DNA of 64,000 nucleotides from Ixodes scapularis (GCF_016920785.2 NW_024609881.1:49260710-49324709), one strand, 5' to 3'. Shown: positions 39,118 through 51,724, numbered from the stretch's first letter. Numbers and translations are program-made. The notes: a model not told the origin generated them from the letters alone.

Positions 39118-41685
39118 CACGGCACCTATCGTTGTGGCACTGCTCCGCCGCGCCATGCCGAGATGGCGGAGCCTCCCTTGGGGAGGCCGGCTCCCTTTGT
39201 GAGCCGCCATGATGCGAATCCCATCGGTGCCCGGATATGGGAACCACCCACGTCCAAGAGCCAGCCCGGAAAGCTGATTGAGTCATGATTTGTTTATTCT
39301 CTTTTCGTGTCTTGCCGCAGGAGACGTTTTATCGTACCTGTCACCTCTGGTGATGGGCGTCGCTAACAACAGTCACCCCACTCCTGAGAGTTGCCGCCTC
39401 CGCTGCCAACCCCCACCTAGTTAGAGGGTCGTCGCCTCTGGTGGCGTCCTCAGAGCCTCCGTGCCACGGAAATCGCGTTGCATTGACCCCCGTAGGCCTA
39501 GCGACGATTGTTGTTAGCAGCAAAGAGCTTCTTACGGGTCAGCGGGACAATCTGGGTTTGTAAATATACGCGTTTCTTTGACACTGAGTTGTCGGACTCT
39601 CCGGGAGAGTCAGGCGGTGCGTCTGCCATTAACGTCGCCAAGTAGCTCGTAATGCTACCGACGGGCTCCGGGAGCCGTAGGCCACGCATCGACCGGCGTT
39701 CAGAAGCAGTTCTCATACCGCGGGAGCGCGCGCTGTACGCCACTTGTATTGTGGTTGGCGCGAGAGTTTTCTTCGGGATAGATTTGTTTTGCTGACACCT
39801 TTGAGCTTCTGCTGATTTCCGATGCCTTTGCGTTATAATGGCCCAACGCACTATAGACGGGGCGGCTTTTTAGCTACCTCGTTCTGTGCGCTTCGTAGCG
39901 ATGCGTGCAGCTCGAAGACTCTACGGAGTTAGTTGTTTTCGCAGTCCCCGGCCCGGCTCCTGGTGCAGCCACCGCTGGCAGCGGAGAGTCGCCGGCTCAG
40001 TTCTCGGCGACTTCAGTTTGCGTACGCAGGGTGCCGTCTAATTCTCTTAATAGCACCGCGTGGCCTGCCCTCTAACTTGAGCCTCCCACCCTACGGTAGG
40101 CCGGTTAATGTACGCAGGCAGCCGCGTCCAGAAACAATGAGGACCCGGCCAAAACCTGTTTTTGGGGACCATTGCTTCCCCTCGGTGGCAGTGTGTCGAC
40201 CGAGAACAATGATCTCTCCCTTCGACCTTGCCATACTGCGGGTCTGGAGAGGGGGAAGAGATATTTGCGGGGTGCTGCGTTGGCTCTTCTTTCCGTCATT
40301 CAGGAAGATGCTCGTGCCCCCCCCCCCCCCCCCCCCTCTTCCCTGCCATCCCCCACAACGTGCGACGGCGGGGGACACGCCGAGCGGCTGGGCGGGGCCT
40401 GGAGGCGCGTCATCGCTGACGCTGCCTTAACGTACGTTTCATCCAGAGAGACACATCCGAAGCAATGATAGTGATGGCTTTCGTCTGCTTAGTCCTCACT
40501 TTGCTGCTGCTGCCGGCGTGAAAAAAAGAAAAATAGGTGTTTGGCCGTGAAAGCGAATCTTAGGTTAAAGAGCTTATAAACGCTCGCCAACTTTTTTAGT
40601 CATATAGACACGTCAAGATATTACGAGTACGCCTGTGATTATAACCAAAATATGGCCGGCGCTATAATTCGTTTATGATCACTCATAATGATCTTTGGTT
40701 ACAATTATTGGTTATAATAAGCGACCGGTGTCCTCTTTTTGTCGCTTGTGTAGCCTAAACCGGACCGTTACTAAAACCGGCTTGGCAATAAGGTGCGTCG
40801 TTTGTGAGCAGTTGGTGTACTGAACAGGTGGCCTTTGTCATGTAACGTCTGCCTCTAACCAACAAGGCCGTTTTAGAATCTTGTTATAAATGCCTCTTTT
40901 ACTGCCATCTCCCACTCACATTTCGTGCAAGATGGCAACGGCCACCGAAACCTTGTTATTATGGTCCGGGCTAAGTGCTATGTTTGAACTGAGGTGAACG
41001 AAGTCAGACAATTTCCTGTTAGCATGTCTGGTCTGTATGGTGATACTCAAGCTGCTGAGCACACCAGGGACGTCGAACTCTATCACGAAAAAGCGCATTG
41101 AGGTAAGTTATTCTTCAATGGAACTTACCTTTTTTACGTGAAAATGCCGGGGTTAAGTTTTTTTAGGCAAAAGAACGCTCCTTTATTTAGAGATCGTTTT
41201 GTTAGTCGCATAGTTTTTCAGCTATATTTAACAGTGCTCATTAATGTAAGCTAGCGAAAACACTTTGAAAACGGCTTAAATGAGTTTACTTGTATAATTC
41301 AAAAGGAGGGTAAATAAATCACTGCTGCTATATAAACTCGCCTATTTGATATTTGTTTAAATTTGCGATTTATATAGACAGTTTTTATGTCCTAATTTGT
41401 TATGCAATTTATGTAGTTAATATTTTGTTGTACCACACCACCGATAACTAGAAATTAACAGGGGTGCTTCGCATCAGTCCTAATTTGTTTCTTATTTTCC
41501 GCCAGTTCTTCCATTCTCAAAAGCTATCAAAGTTCTAGGTGCGTTCAAAGATACAAAAGACCGAGACTACAACTCACTTTCCCGACGCGCCCTTGCTGAA
41601 GTAGATGAATATCGACCGTATGCTTCAAGTTCCCGTTTCTCAAGAATGGTTCAACAAACTTGTGGTGACGTTTGTGGTTAAGACG
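39118..41685. other. No gene recognised
   Basis: The first part may be the leader of a further Gypsy copy. A 165-codon plus-strand frame (39933-40430) and 117-codon minus-strand frame (39498-39851) carry no recognisable domain. A C run lies at 40318-40336. The segment 40500-41650 is AT-rich and unassigned. Confidence 0.4.
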
Positions 41686-41689
41686 CTAT

Positions 41690-41930
41690 ACAGTCAAATA
41701 CTAACAGTCATGCACTAGTAACTGTCATATACTAACAGTGAAACACAAAGTAGTGGCAAAGTAACGCTAAAGTAACGTCCGTTAGTCATGGCAAGTAACG
41801 ACACCAGTACTTTGTTACATTGGCAAAATGGTAACGGAGCTCTGTAACGCGTTACCTTTTTCTAAGGTAACGAGTAACGCTATTTCGTTACTTATTTTCG
41901 GTAACGGGCACAACGTTGGCCTCACCTAAG
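41690..41930. repeat. TAACG-rich element remnant
   Basis: Dense GTAACG/CGTTAC words, including TAACGCGTTACC, resemble the subterminal repeats of a widespread hAT-like MITE type. Only one end is recognisable. Confidence 0.45.
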
Positions 41931-41934
41931 TACG

Positions 41935-42514
41935 AACGAAGCGAAAATTACAAACGCGAGGATGTGAACAGCGCTTGCACTGCATGAACGCATATGGATT
42001 GCAGCTATGATTAAAGCACTTGACTTGCCCACGTATATTTAAATTCGATCGCATTTAAAATGAAACTGAGTATGGTCTATACAGCCTCCGTGCAGTTTCA
42101 AGTCGAAACGGAGAGTATATATTTTTAAATATCACCTGCAAAGATGGGGTTCGGATGATCGGGAAACGCTACCTTCTCAGCTGTTTTTCAAGTAATAGCC
42201 TATCGCCTCCGAGACGCAAGATTTATGAGGACCTGCTAGAAGGTAAAATCTGTTGTGTTTGTAAAGGAAGCACAAGATCAATTGCAACTTACCTTCACAA
42301 TCGGACGGCTGCATCGTGGTCACTGGCGCAACCGGTGTTTCAGTCGCTAGGTTGGGCAAGTGCCTTCTTTTTGATGCTCCTCGTCGTCTTTATCTTGGAA
42401 TCTTCGAAATGCCTCGAGGAGACGACGGAGGATTCGCAAGGGGCGCAAAGTTCAATGAAATAAATGTAAGGGCGCAAACGAGCTGGTGTACATTAAACAT
42501 GAATAAAAAAAAAA
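41935..42514. other. No gene recognised
   Basis: Contains a 102-codon plus-strand frame (42155-42463) with a hydrophobic middle segment but no family match that can be supported. Confidence 0.35.
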
Positions 42515-42993
42515 AACGAGACTGCATGCATGTAAGGACGCATACACCCAAAAGTCTCAAACACAGCTGTGTTTGAGATTTTTGTGTGTACCTGTAGTTA
42601 CCTGCAGCACCGGGGTTTTTGAATCATGCACAAAGCTGCTCGATCTTGTGATTTCGGCAAATTTTAATAGGGTAACAATAAACAAAATACCCACGATCGC
42701 CGCTACGGCATGGCCGCCATTACCGTCGCCGATGTTTGCTTAACCCAAGCATAGGCGCCGACTACGGGGGGGGGTCAGGGGTCAAAGCTTTCCCGCCACA
42801 GCCCCCCCCCCCCCCCCCCCCCCTCTCCCGAGCTCTTCGAAAAAGTAAGTATGTACCATCACCTCCGGAACCTCTGGGTGCCACTCATTAATCTAATCTG
42901 TGAATTAATATCATTAATCTAATCTGTGAATTGATATGTGCGGGCACTAGCCCGCACATATCAATAGATGGCGCCCAGTAAATAAATAAAAAC

Positions 42994-43046
42994 TTATCCA
43001 CTCACCAGCTCTGGTCACTAAGTCATTAGAGCTGGTGAGTGGATAA
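42994..43046. repeat. Perfect 19-bp inverted repeat, 15-nt loop
   Basis: TTATCCACTCACCAGCTCT at 42994-43012 pairs exactly with its complement at 43028-43046. The matching place in hAT copy 2 (about 49244-49298) has the right arm largely intact but a changed left arm. Confidence 0.9.
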
Positions 43047-44173
43047 TTCGTACTAACTATTCGCGCAGTCCTGTCCGAAAACCTTACTTAGTAGGAAACA
43101 CGATGAAGGCTAGTGCTGGAAATTCCTTCGAAAGCCATTGGAAGTAGTTGCGATTGATGACAGGGACACCTCTAGCGGACCTGCAGCCTACGGAAGTACA
43201 CGACATAATACCTTTTGTAAGCCCCATTTTGTTATCCCAAACGTTGAAACAATTCAATACGTTCAGTGCACTTGAACTACAGAATGCACTTATCACGACT
43301 GCATTGACTGCTAAATTGTTCGGCAACAAAAGCAGACATTTGTTTTGGGTATCATGCCGTCAGCATGCTTATTCTACGTTATCCACGGGATTTCGCACGT
43401 TTGAGACGTCTCTTTCAAGTGGAAAAAAAGTTAAGCGTTTTAACAAGAGTTTCAAAGGTTTCTCTTGATGTTCTCGGCACAACGCGGTACTCTTGTCATG
43501 ATATCTCGGCTGAATGCGAATATCGCCGGTTGTCAGAGGCTCATGCAAGTAGCTTCACGAAAGTTGAAGTAACGAAAAAAATTATCGTGTAAACAATTCG
43601 CAAATATTACAAAAGACGCATTTTTAGGAGTCGATTCTAGACAAGGATAAAACGAAATTGCAATAAGAAAATTCCACATGATAAAAAATGCGGAGGAAAA
43701 GACTCCCTTGGCGCCGGCAATCGTTGGGGCTGTCTTGTAAAACAAAATGAACAGAAAAAAGAGCTCGGGCACCTTACATTTGAAGGTAATGGTTGAGTAT
43801 GATGCAAAAAAAAAAAAAAAATCTGAGGCAAGACGAAGGTAATAATAATAATAAAAAACGAGCTCCGCTGACTTGTCTTGCCCATTACACTCAATCTGTT
43901 TGTTTTCTTCGGTCGAGGCTCTGCTCCCGGTGACACCGTGCTGTCGTCACTGAGGAGCAGGTATCCGCCTGGCGTGTGACAACACATGGCAGGCCTCGAG
44001 CAGTTGGCCATAGGAAATGAAGATCTCACGGATGTCACGAAATTCTACGGGGACGATCTAGAACCAGGACGCCTGTTGCTGCACAGAGACAGGCTGAGAG
44101 ATATTGTAAAGTCGCACAACTCTGCACCCCTACAGACATTCCACGACGTAGCGCAGATATTTTCGGGTGAGAA

Positions 44174-44464
44174 ATGTCAGCACCTGAGGAATCTTTTTCG
44201 CCGGAAATGGCGAAGTTAATCAAAATTGCGTTGACCATACCAGTCACCTCATGCACCTCAGAGAGGTCATTTCCTTGTCTGCGGCGACTCAAAACCTATG
44301 GACGGTCGACGATGGGGCAGACTCGACTGAATCACCTGGGTCTTCTTCACACTCACGAAGAGCTCTCCCGCAAAACAAATTTAAATGACGTCGCCGACGA
44401 ATTCATTAGCAAAACAAGTGCACGAATGAACACTTTCTCCACATCAGCGGGATCCTCACATTAA
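44174..44464 (+). pseudogene. hAT transposase C-terminal dimerisation domain, copy 1
   Basis: The frame contains the hallmark S-E-R-S-F followed by L-R-R-L-K-T and R-L-N-H-L-G-L-L-H-T-H, typical of the hAT-family C-terminal dimerisation region (as in ZMYM/TTF-type transposase relatives). Upstream (43986-44219) a related frame continues the protein but is offset by two extra bases near 44190 compared with copy 2. No DDE core is present. Confidence 0.8.
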
Positions 44465-44964
44465 ACAACGGACTGTCTGATGCGGCATTAGGCAATGGAG
44501 TGTTTGTTGTTCGCAGTATTTCATGGTATTACTCTTTACCGATCATGTTACATACTGCATCGGCCACTTAGTAATGCAGCTGAAGTAGTTTGCGTCTGTG
44601 TTACGTTCATTCTCCAGTTCCTGTTTGTATTAATTTATGTGTTACTAAAATTACCTGAGTTGATATTATTATATCTGTTTTTTTCATTGCAAAAAAAAAG
44701 CGAAACATTTGCAAGCAGTGAAAGTATGCCGGTGTATTGCTTTATTTTATCTCATTACTTCTAGTCGTAAATTACGCCGTCGTGCAATGTAAAAGGAGGA
44801 CCGAAAAATTGGGCTAAGAAGTTGTAATATTTTCTGCAATTTATGCATATATGTGAAATGTCATTTTGTGACTTTAATGATTCTCCTAAAAAGGTTCCAT
44901 GATCTATTTTATTTATGTGTAGAGAGGCCTTCACTTTTGAAGAAATAAGAGCTTCCGGTTAGAC

Positions 44965-45410
44965 CCAAAGCACTGGTGTGTTAGCTGGGCTGCTTAATTA
45001 CTTTGTGTTCAAGAGGGTGCACTTAATTGTCACCCGAAATCGCTCAGAGGCGGTGTTCGATCGGTTTGAAGGATGTCCCAGCGCCTCTCTCCTTCCCACC
45101 GGCCCCGCCAGCGGTTTGAAATCCCTCTTTGCATGACTAGTCTCTTAGCCTAAGCACAGCCTTCCTTGGGACGTGCGGCCCGAAGAAGGCAGTGCTACTG
45201 CCCAAATCTCGGCGAAGGCCCTCTATATTCACTATTTGGATCCTCCTCCTCCTCTTTACCATTAGCTAAAATTGTATCGAAGTGTTGTTAAGAAGAATTA
45301 AATTTAGCCCCCGCCCTTTTTTTTACACTCTCAGCTGCTTTGTCTGTGCAACACCTTCTTTTGCGCCCTATCCTACGGAAGCGTTTGTCACACGTCTTTT
45401 CTCACAAACT
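44965..45410. other. No gene seen
   Basis: Unassigned sequence between the hAT-derived copy and a TA microsatellite. Confidence 0.4.

Positions 45411-45413
<3 letters not shown>

Positions 45414-45470
<57 letters not shown>
45414..45470. repeat. (TA)n microsatellite followed by G and C runs
   Basis: A 57-bp TA run leads into GGGAGGGAGGG and then a C-rich stretch (45506-45540). Repeated Y-I and I-Y frames on both strands are translations of the TA run. Confidence 0.95.
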
Positions 45471-45472
<2 letters not shown>

Positions 45473-45540
45473 GGGAGGGAGGGAGACTAAGACAAACTCG
45501 TCGCCCCCGCCCCCCCCCCCCCCCCTCCCCGCCCCCCCAC

Positions 45541-45950
45541 GGGAAATCGTGAACTTTCCGCATACGACCCAGAGCGCCACGCCCGACAAGTGCGAGGGCG
45601 CTAGTAACCTCCTCTCCCGCCTTAGCGCCTTCTTGCCCATGCGCAGAACATAAAAATAAGCCCACTTGCTAGGAGTATTCACTTCTCACGCGACTCTCTG
45701 ACCCTCCGACGATATCCGAAGTTCGCTCCCCCTGCGAAGGCGAGAGCGAACAAGTGTCAGCATAGTTTCGGAATCCTGGGTCTTCGGATATCGTCGAAAG
45801 TGATCTCAAATTCCTACGAACCGCAGGTCACAAGCTCGTGGCAAGTCCTTATTTTGGCTCATGGTTATTTTCGTCGGACCCCAGATTTACTACAATCTTA
45901 TCGAACGTCATTTTAGCGTCTGGCGATCTGATAGATCGGAATAAACGGTT
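45541..45950. other. No gene seen
   Basis: Unassigned. GATATCCGAAG (45710) and CTTCGGATATC (45782) form a spaced inverted pair, possibly a small MITE. Confidence 0.35.
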
Positions 45951-45954
45951 ATGT

Positions 45955-46330
45955 AAAAAAAAAAAAAAAAAGACACCAAAAATAATTTTTTTTTAACAGT
46001 CTGGTTGGAACACGCTTGTCGGGAAATAATTTTTAGAGTAATATTGGCGGTAACAGTCGCAATTTACTCGGTAGTTACCTCCTTTCCACTTGTTTCCGCT
46101 GGCGGTATTTCGGGCGCGTGGAGGAGAGATTCAAAGCTGTGGCAATTGCGTTGAGGTGGAGAGAGTGTAGTACCATTCCGTGACGTCATAAACTTTGCGC
46201 GCAAATTAAAAAAAAAAAAGAATCTCACGCCGTCAATATTGCTCTAAAAATATTTCTTTACCGAGCGAAATTAATTTTTCCACCCTGACGTTTCAAAAAA
46301 ATTACTTTTTTTTTTTTTGGTGGCCTTTTC
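45955..46330. mobile_element. ~375-bp MITE with AT-rich arms
   Basis: Inverted blocks: AATAATTTTTAGAGTAATATT at about 46025 (central word TTTTTAGAG) against AATATTGCTCTAAAAA at about 46235, and a GACACCAAAAA-type left border against TTTTTGGTGGCC at the right. Arms are interrupted by homopolymer length changes. No coding. Confidence 0.55.
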
Positions 46331-46334
46331 ATTT

Positions 46335-48030
46335 TGCTAGGCGGCCTGGTATACTGCAAGAATTCAGTGATGCATCATCGCTTACATTATTCTGAGACTT
46401 TCTGTGGTATAAGAGAGGAAGGGAAGAGAGCACGTGCACAGCTTCGCTAGCGCTCAAAGTGGGCGAGGGTATTGTCGCCGATAGCTTTGGCTGCATTGCC
46501 ACAGAAAGTTGACCCCGAGTATAGCTGCGTCCACGTTGACTTCGTCTACCTGATTTTTACTGTGATCCGTTTCGCTGTGCCCAATCACTGTGTCTCGCCA
46601 TTTTACGGAAGTAAATCTGTATAAGGTATGCATTCCTAGAGCAATAATTGCGTGGCTCAATGTTTTCGGTTTAAATCAATCGCATTTTTCTGTAACGTCT
46701 TGTACGCATACCTCGTGTCATTTCATGCCGATTATTTAGCGGTGTAATATGTTTCCCGTGTAATGAAATGTTTTGTAGCCCCGTTGGTATGTGTAGTTTT
46801 ATTTTAGCTAATAAGACGCGCTTATATGAATAAAAGCGCGTGGTTCCGACGGTCGATCCACGCGCGTTGACTTCGCTTCGGCACTTCAACGCGTGCCCCC
46901 GATGGCCTTCCTGTGGGACGTCACGAGGAGAGTGCTACGGCCTTAGCTTCTAGGAGGTGTTGGCCGGCCGCGCGCCTCGCTTCTGGCCGGTGACGTCATG
47001 TCCGGATGGCGGAGAAACCTGGGGAAGAACTAGGGAGAACGAAAGTTGGATCTCAGTAGCGAAAAAAAACATAATTTTCTTTTTTCTTTTTTTAATGCGA
47101 AGGCATTAAGTGTTTCATGGAGCGAGCTGACGTCATCAGTTTGAAGCGCAAAAACGGCTCATAGTTTCCGCGATTTAACCTTCAGTTTCGTTGGCTTGCG
47201 CGCGCCGACGGGGCTCCCATTGGCCGCTGCGCCATGGCCTCCGAGATCCCAAAGCGCGCACGCTCTAGTACGTAGCAGACGACAAAGGGAGCGGACGAGC
47301 GGCTTGCATGCTTTCGCATTCACAACTCATAAAAAATGCTTCGATGTACTTTTTTTCTATTAGCTTTTGTGGTTTTAGGGCACGATATAGCATATCGAAA
47401 TCAGGAAGCGATCAACATTGATGCCCTTGAATTAAGCTAAACAAATTGGCAAAATTCCCATTGAAACCGGCCCTTCCTTGTAGCCGGGCGCGGCTTTTAC
47501 GCGAAAACCGTGCAGCCATCTCCCTACCGCTTCACTTATCGTAGCTCAGACGTACGCCAAGCCCTGAACGTTCGTATGCGTCGGCGCGTGAACGCGTCGC
47601 CGCGGCAAACTGCAAAGTTTCGGATTCGGCGGAACGTCCAACTCGGTCGCGACTGAGCTCTCACTTTTTCGAACCACCGGTTACGGACCTTGGGCAAGCA
47701 CTCTATAGGATCGTCCTTTTTAATTACACAAGAGATTCGATATTGCATTTTCCCTTATTACATATCGTTTCAAGAATGGCGGCAGCTTTGTCTAGCGGTT
47801 GTTAGATGGAACCAGGTCGGGACAACGGCCTTTTTACGCGTGCTCCTCCTTTCCAGAGGATCAAGCAAGATATATAATATGGGTGGTTTCATTTGGATTC
47901 AGGCAACGAGGGGCAGACATATTTTTATTTTAGTTCAAATTTTTATATATAGTGGCGCATGTTACAAGAAGAACAATCCTCTTTATTTTAATGTCCTAAT
48001 ATGTTTAGTTTCTCGGAAAAAATCTCAAAG
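46335..48030. other. No gene recognised
   Basis: Contains AATGCGAAGGCATTAAGT near 47094, a palindromic word common at MITE ends, and a TGACGTCA site shortly after (47130). Short frames (for example 47536-47748 minus) lack domains. Confidence 0.4.
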
Positions 48031-48034
48031 AAGC

Positions 48035-48770
48035 GAAAAAGAACGTCGAGGTTCTGACGATTGTCGTGTGTAGCGTTTTTGAGCCACTCTCAATCTCAAA
48101 GTATTCAAAAGAAAGCGTCTATATTTCTTTAGTGTGATATATGTGCAAGTAGGTAAGAAATCATTCTAACTACTATTTATTATTTGTCAATCCAATTTTT
48201 GTAAATATCCCCAGCCATGCCTCCGCGAACAACTGTGACCTAAATTGCGGAGTCGACTATGTTTAGTATTGCTTTTAAAATATTACCACGTGTAGAACCT
48301 TTCATTGCCTTCCAAATAAGCAAAGTTTGTGCTTTTATCTTGTACGAGTACTGACAAATAAATTATGAAACTGAGAAGGTTTTCACTTTTCGCTCAAAAT
48401 CAGCACGCTGTGTGAAAAAAAAACAAAAAAACATTAGTTTTTTTTTTTTTTTTTTTTTTTTTGCGTCGCGTTTTCTTCGCACCTTTCTTTTACCCAGAAC
48501 ACCTTCCGTTAGAGGTATATGCACTAGTTTTCAGTTTTAAGCCTCTAAATATGCTGAAAAAGAGCAAATGCCGATGGTGGGTTTTGACGATTGTCTTGTG
48601 TGGCGTTTTTGAACCACTTTTAATCTCCAAGTATTTAAAAGAGTGCTACATTTTTTTATTGTGATATATATGGAAGTCGGTAAAACAACATTCCAGCCAC
48701 TATTTATTATTCGTCGATCCAATCTTTGCAAAAATCCCTAAACATGCCTCCAGGAACAACTGTGGCCTGA
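48035..48770 (+). repeat. Diverged direct duplication, ~510-bp spacing
   Basis: GACGATTGTCGTGTGTAGCG at 48056 recurs as GACGATTGTCTTGTGTGGCG at 48587. Both continue with TTTTTGA(G/A)CCACT, a TGTGATATAT stretch, ACTATTTATTATT(T/C)GTC and a final CATGCCTCC(G/A)(C/G)GAACAACTGTG. A 26-nt T run (48437-48462) lies between copies. Confidence 0.75.
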
Positions 48771-49009
48771 GACTGCATGTAACGACGCATACACTCAAAA
48801 GTCTCAAACACAGCCGTGTTTGAGACTTTTGTGTGTACCTGTAGTTACCTGCAGCCCCGGGATTTTTGAATCTTGCGCAAAGCTGCTGGATCTTGTGATT
48901 TCGGCAAATTTTAACAGGGCAACAATAAACAAAAGACCCACGATCGCCGCTATGGCATGGCCGCTATTACCGCCGGCAATGTTTGTTTGACCCAAGCATA
49001 GATGCCGAC

Positions 49010-49040
<31 letters not shown>

Positions 49041-50396
49041 GGGGAAACTCGGGAGTTAAAGCCCTCCCGCGCCCACCCCCCCCCCCCCCCCCCCCCCTCT
49101 CCCGAGCTCTTCGAAAAGATAAGTACCATCGCCTCCGGAACCTCCGGGTGCACCTCATTAATCTCATCTGTGCTCCTGGTGCCTGCACATATCTATAAAT
49201 GGCGCCCAGGGGACAAAAAAACAAACAAACAAAACAAAAAAACTTACCCACTCACTAGTTGTAGTCACTTAATGACCAGAGCTGGTGAGTGGAAAATTTT
49301 TACTCACTATTCGCGCATTCCTGTCCGGAAGCCTTACTTAGTAGCAAATACGATAAAGGCTATTACTGGAAATTCCTTCAAAAGTCATTGGAAGTAATTG
49401 CGAATGGCGACAGGGACACCTCTAGCGGACGTGCAGCCTACGGAAGTAGACGTTATCCCAAACGTTGAAACAATTCATTACGGTCAGTGCGCTTGAAAAA
49501 CTGAATTCACTAATCACAACTGCAAGGAAAGCTAAATCATAGGGTCACAAAAGCAGATGTCTGTTTAGGTATCATGCCGTCAGCATACTTATCCTACGTC
49601 ATCCACGGGATTACGCACGTTTGAGACGTCTCTTTCAAGCGGAAAAAATATTAAGCGTTTTAAACAACAGTTCAGAAGGTTTCTCTTGATGTTATCGGCA
49701 CAACGCTATAATCTTGTCATGATACTTGGCTGAATGCGAACATCGCCATTTGTAAGAGGCTGTCCAGCGGCTCATGCCAGTAGCTAAACGAAAGCCGAAA
49801 TGACGAGAAAAATCAGCGTGCAAACAATTCGCAAACATTACAGAAGGGACATTTGGGAGGGGGGGGGGGGGGGGTCAATGCTAGACAAACATGGAAAGGA
49901 ATAGCAAGAAGAAAATTGCACATGGTACAAAATACGCAGGAAAAGACTCCCTCGGCGCTGGCAGTCGTTGGGGGCGGTCTTGCAAAACAAAATGAACAGA
50001 AAAAGGAGTTCGGGCACCTTACATTTGAAGGTGGTGGTCGGGTATGATGCAAAAAAAAAAAAAGCAGAAGCAAGACGAAGGAAATAATAATAATAAAAAA
50101 GAGCTCAGCTAACTGGACTTGCCCCTTACACTGTATTTATTTGTTTGTTTTTTTCGGTCGAGGCTCTGCTCCCGGTCGTGTTTGAGCTTGACGTTCTTAT
50201 GCTCACGTACTTCCATCAGTGATGGACATGTACCGCCGGCGATAAAACGATTGGCACCGTGCTGTAGTCACTGAAGAACAGGTATCCGCTTGGCGTGTGG
50301 TAACATATGGCACACATCGAGCAGTTGGCCATAGGAAATGAACATCTCACGTATGTGACGAAATTTTACGGGGACGATCTAGAATAAGGATGCCTG

Positions 50397-50783
50397 TTGC
50401 TGCGGAGAGACATGCTGATAGATATTGTAAAGCCGCACAACTCTGCACCCCTACAGACATTCCACGACGTAGTGCAGACATTTTCGGGCGACAGATGTCA
50501 ACACCTGAGGTATGTTTTGCCGGAAATTGAGAAGTTAATGAAAATTGCGTTTACCATACCAGTCACGACTTGCACCTCAGAGAGGTCATTTTCTTGTCTG
50601 CGGCAACTCAAAACCTTTTTACAGTCGACGATGGGGCAGACTCGCCTGAATCACCTGGCACTTCTTCGCACTCACAGAGAACTCTCCCGCAAAATAAAAT
50701 TAAATGACGTTGCCGACGAATCCATTAGCAGATCAAGTGTACGAATAAACACTTTCTCCACATCAGCGAAATCTTCACATTAA
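50397..50783 (+). pseudogene. hAT transposase C-terminal dimerisation domain, copy 2
   Basis: A 128-residue open frame with S-E-R-S-F-S, L-R-Q-L-K-T and R-L-N-H-L-A-L-L-R-T-H. It keeps one frame across the point where copy 1 is shifted, but an upstream stop near 50385 and the missing catalytic part show it is not a complete transposase. It could still be translated as a short protein; there is no evidence either way. Confidence 0.8.
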
Positions 50784-50956
50784 ACAGCGGACTGTCTGAT
50801 GCGGCATTAGGCAATAGAATCTTTGTTGTCCGCAGTATTTTATGGTATTACTCTTTACCAATGATGTTATACAGTGAATGGGCCGCTTAGTAGTTAATGC
50901 AGCTGAAGCAGTTTGCGCTTGTGTTCTGTTCGTTCTACATTTCTTGTTTGTATTAA

Positions 50957-51345
50957 TTTATTACAGCGTAGCTGTTAATGGCTTGTTTCCCCAGCATCGT
51001 GTCCGTCAGCAAACTAATCGTCAGAAAACGGGGTTGGGGCGCAGTCAAGCCAACATGTGTTGGCTTTTTGCCAATGCTCCTGTCGTATAAACTGATTCTG
51101 ATTCTGAAATGATGACACCAAACTCTGAACAGCTACCGCCACCTATAAGCGATGGCGAATACCAGATAACCGGCTTGCCGATTGTTTGGCTGCCGCCTTC
51201 GCTCAGAGATGGCGACAACCTTTCCAGACTTTGCATTCTGGCTTGCCCGACTTGCGGCCGGTCACTACTTCATTTTCAGCATAGTACAGCTTCGCTGGTC
51301 TTCCCTCTGAACCAGAGTGGAAAGGCTGAAAGCTTTTATTATTAA
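50957..51345. mobile_element. ~390-bp insertion in hAT copy 2
   Basis: Absent from copy 1. Begins TTACAGCGTAGCTGTTAATGG and ends GAAAGCTTTTATT. ATTAATTTA occurs directly before it and again at its right edge, a possible 9-bp target duplication. It holds a 78-codon frame without recognisable domain. Confidence 0.55.
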
Positions 51346-51724
51346 TTTACCCGAGTTTATACTATTCTATATGTTTTTTTTTTCATTGCCAAGAAAGATA
51401 AATGCGAAACTTTTGCAAGTAGTGAAAGTATGCCGGTGTATTGCTTTATTTTATATTATTACTTCTAGTCGTAAATTACGCCGTCGTGCAATCTAAAAGG
51501 ATGACCCATAAATTGTGCTAAGAAATTGTGATATATTATGCAATTTGTGTATATATGTGATATGTCATTCTGTGACTTTAATGTTTCTCCGAAAAAGGTT
51601 CCATGATCTATTTTATTTATGTGTACTGATACACCCAAGGCAAGGGTATGTTGGTTAGGTTGTTACTTTGTCTATTTTCTCAACCAAAGATTAATAAAAC
51701 ATAGGAGTTTATTGTATGTATTAC

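Larger units (their letters stand above)
42515..44960 (+). mobile_element. hAT-derived element, copy 1
   Basis: Collinear with 48770-51640 from ACGCATACAC...AAAGTCTCAAACACAG through to GGTTCCATGATCTATTTTATTTATGTG. It contains a hairpin AAGTCTCAAACACAGCTGTGTTTGAG near the left end (written here with its centre CAGCTG), a (G)n/(C)n block at 42765-42825, and a hAT dimerisation domain at 44170-44464. Most of the transposase is missing. Confidence 0.75.
48770..51640 (+). mobile_element. hAT-derived element, copy 2
   Basis: Collinear with copy 1 (42515-44960), including the terminal hairpin near 48798-48830, the G/C homopolymer block (49012-49098) and the dimerisation domain. Compared with copy 1 it carries about 70 extra nt near 50175-50250 and a ~390-bp insertion at 50957-51345. 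Confidence 0.75.

Noticed and set aside
39498..40468. Several 95-165-codon frames rich in Pro, Arg or Gly
   Set aside because: Low-complexity, overlapping on both strands and crossing a C homopolymer; no motif supports a gene.
42155..42463. 102-codon frame with a hydrophobic segment
   Set aside because: One hydrophobic stretch is not enough; no signal peptide, domain or splice evidence.
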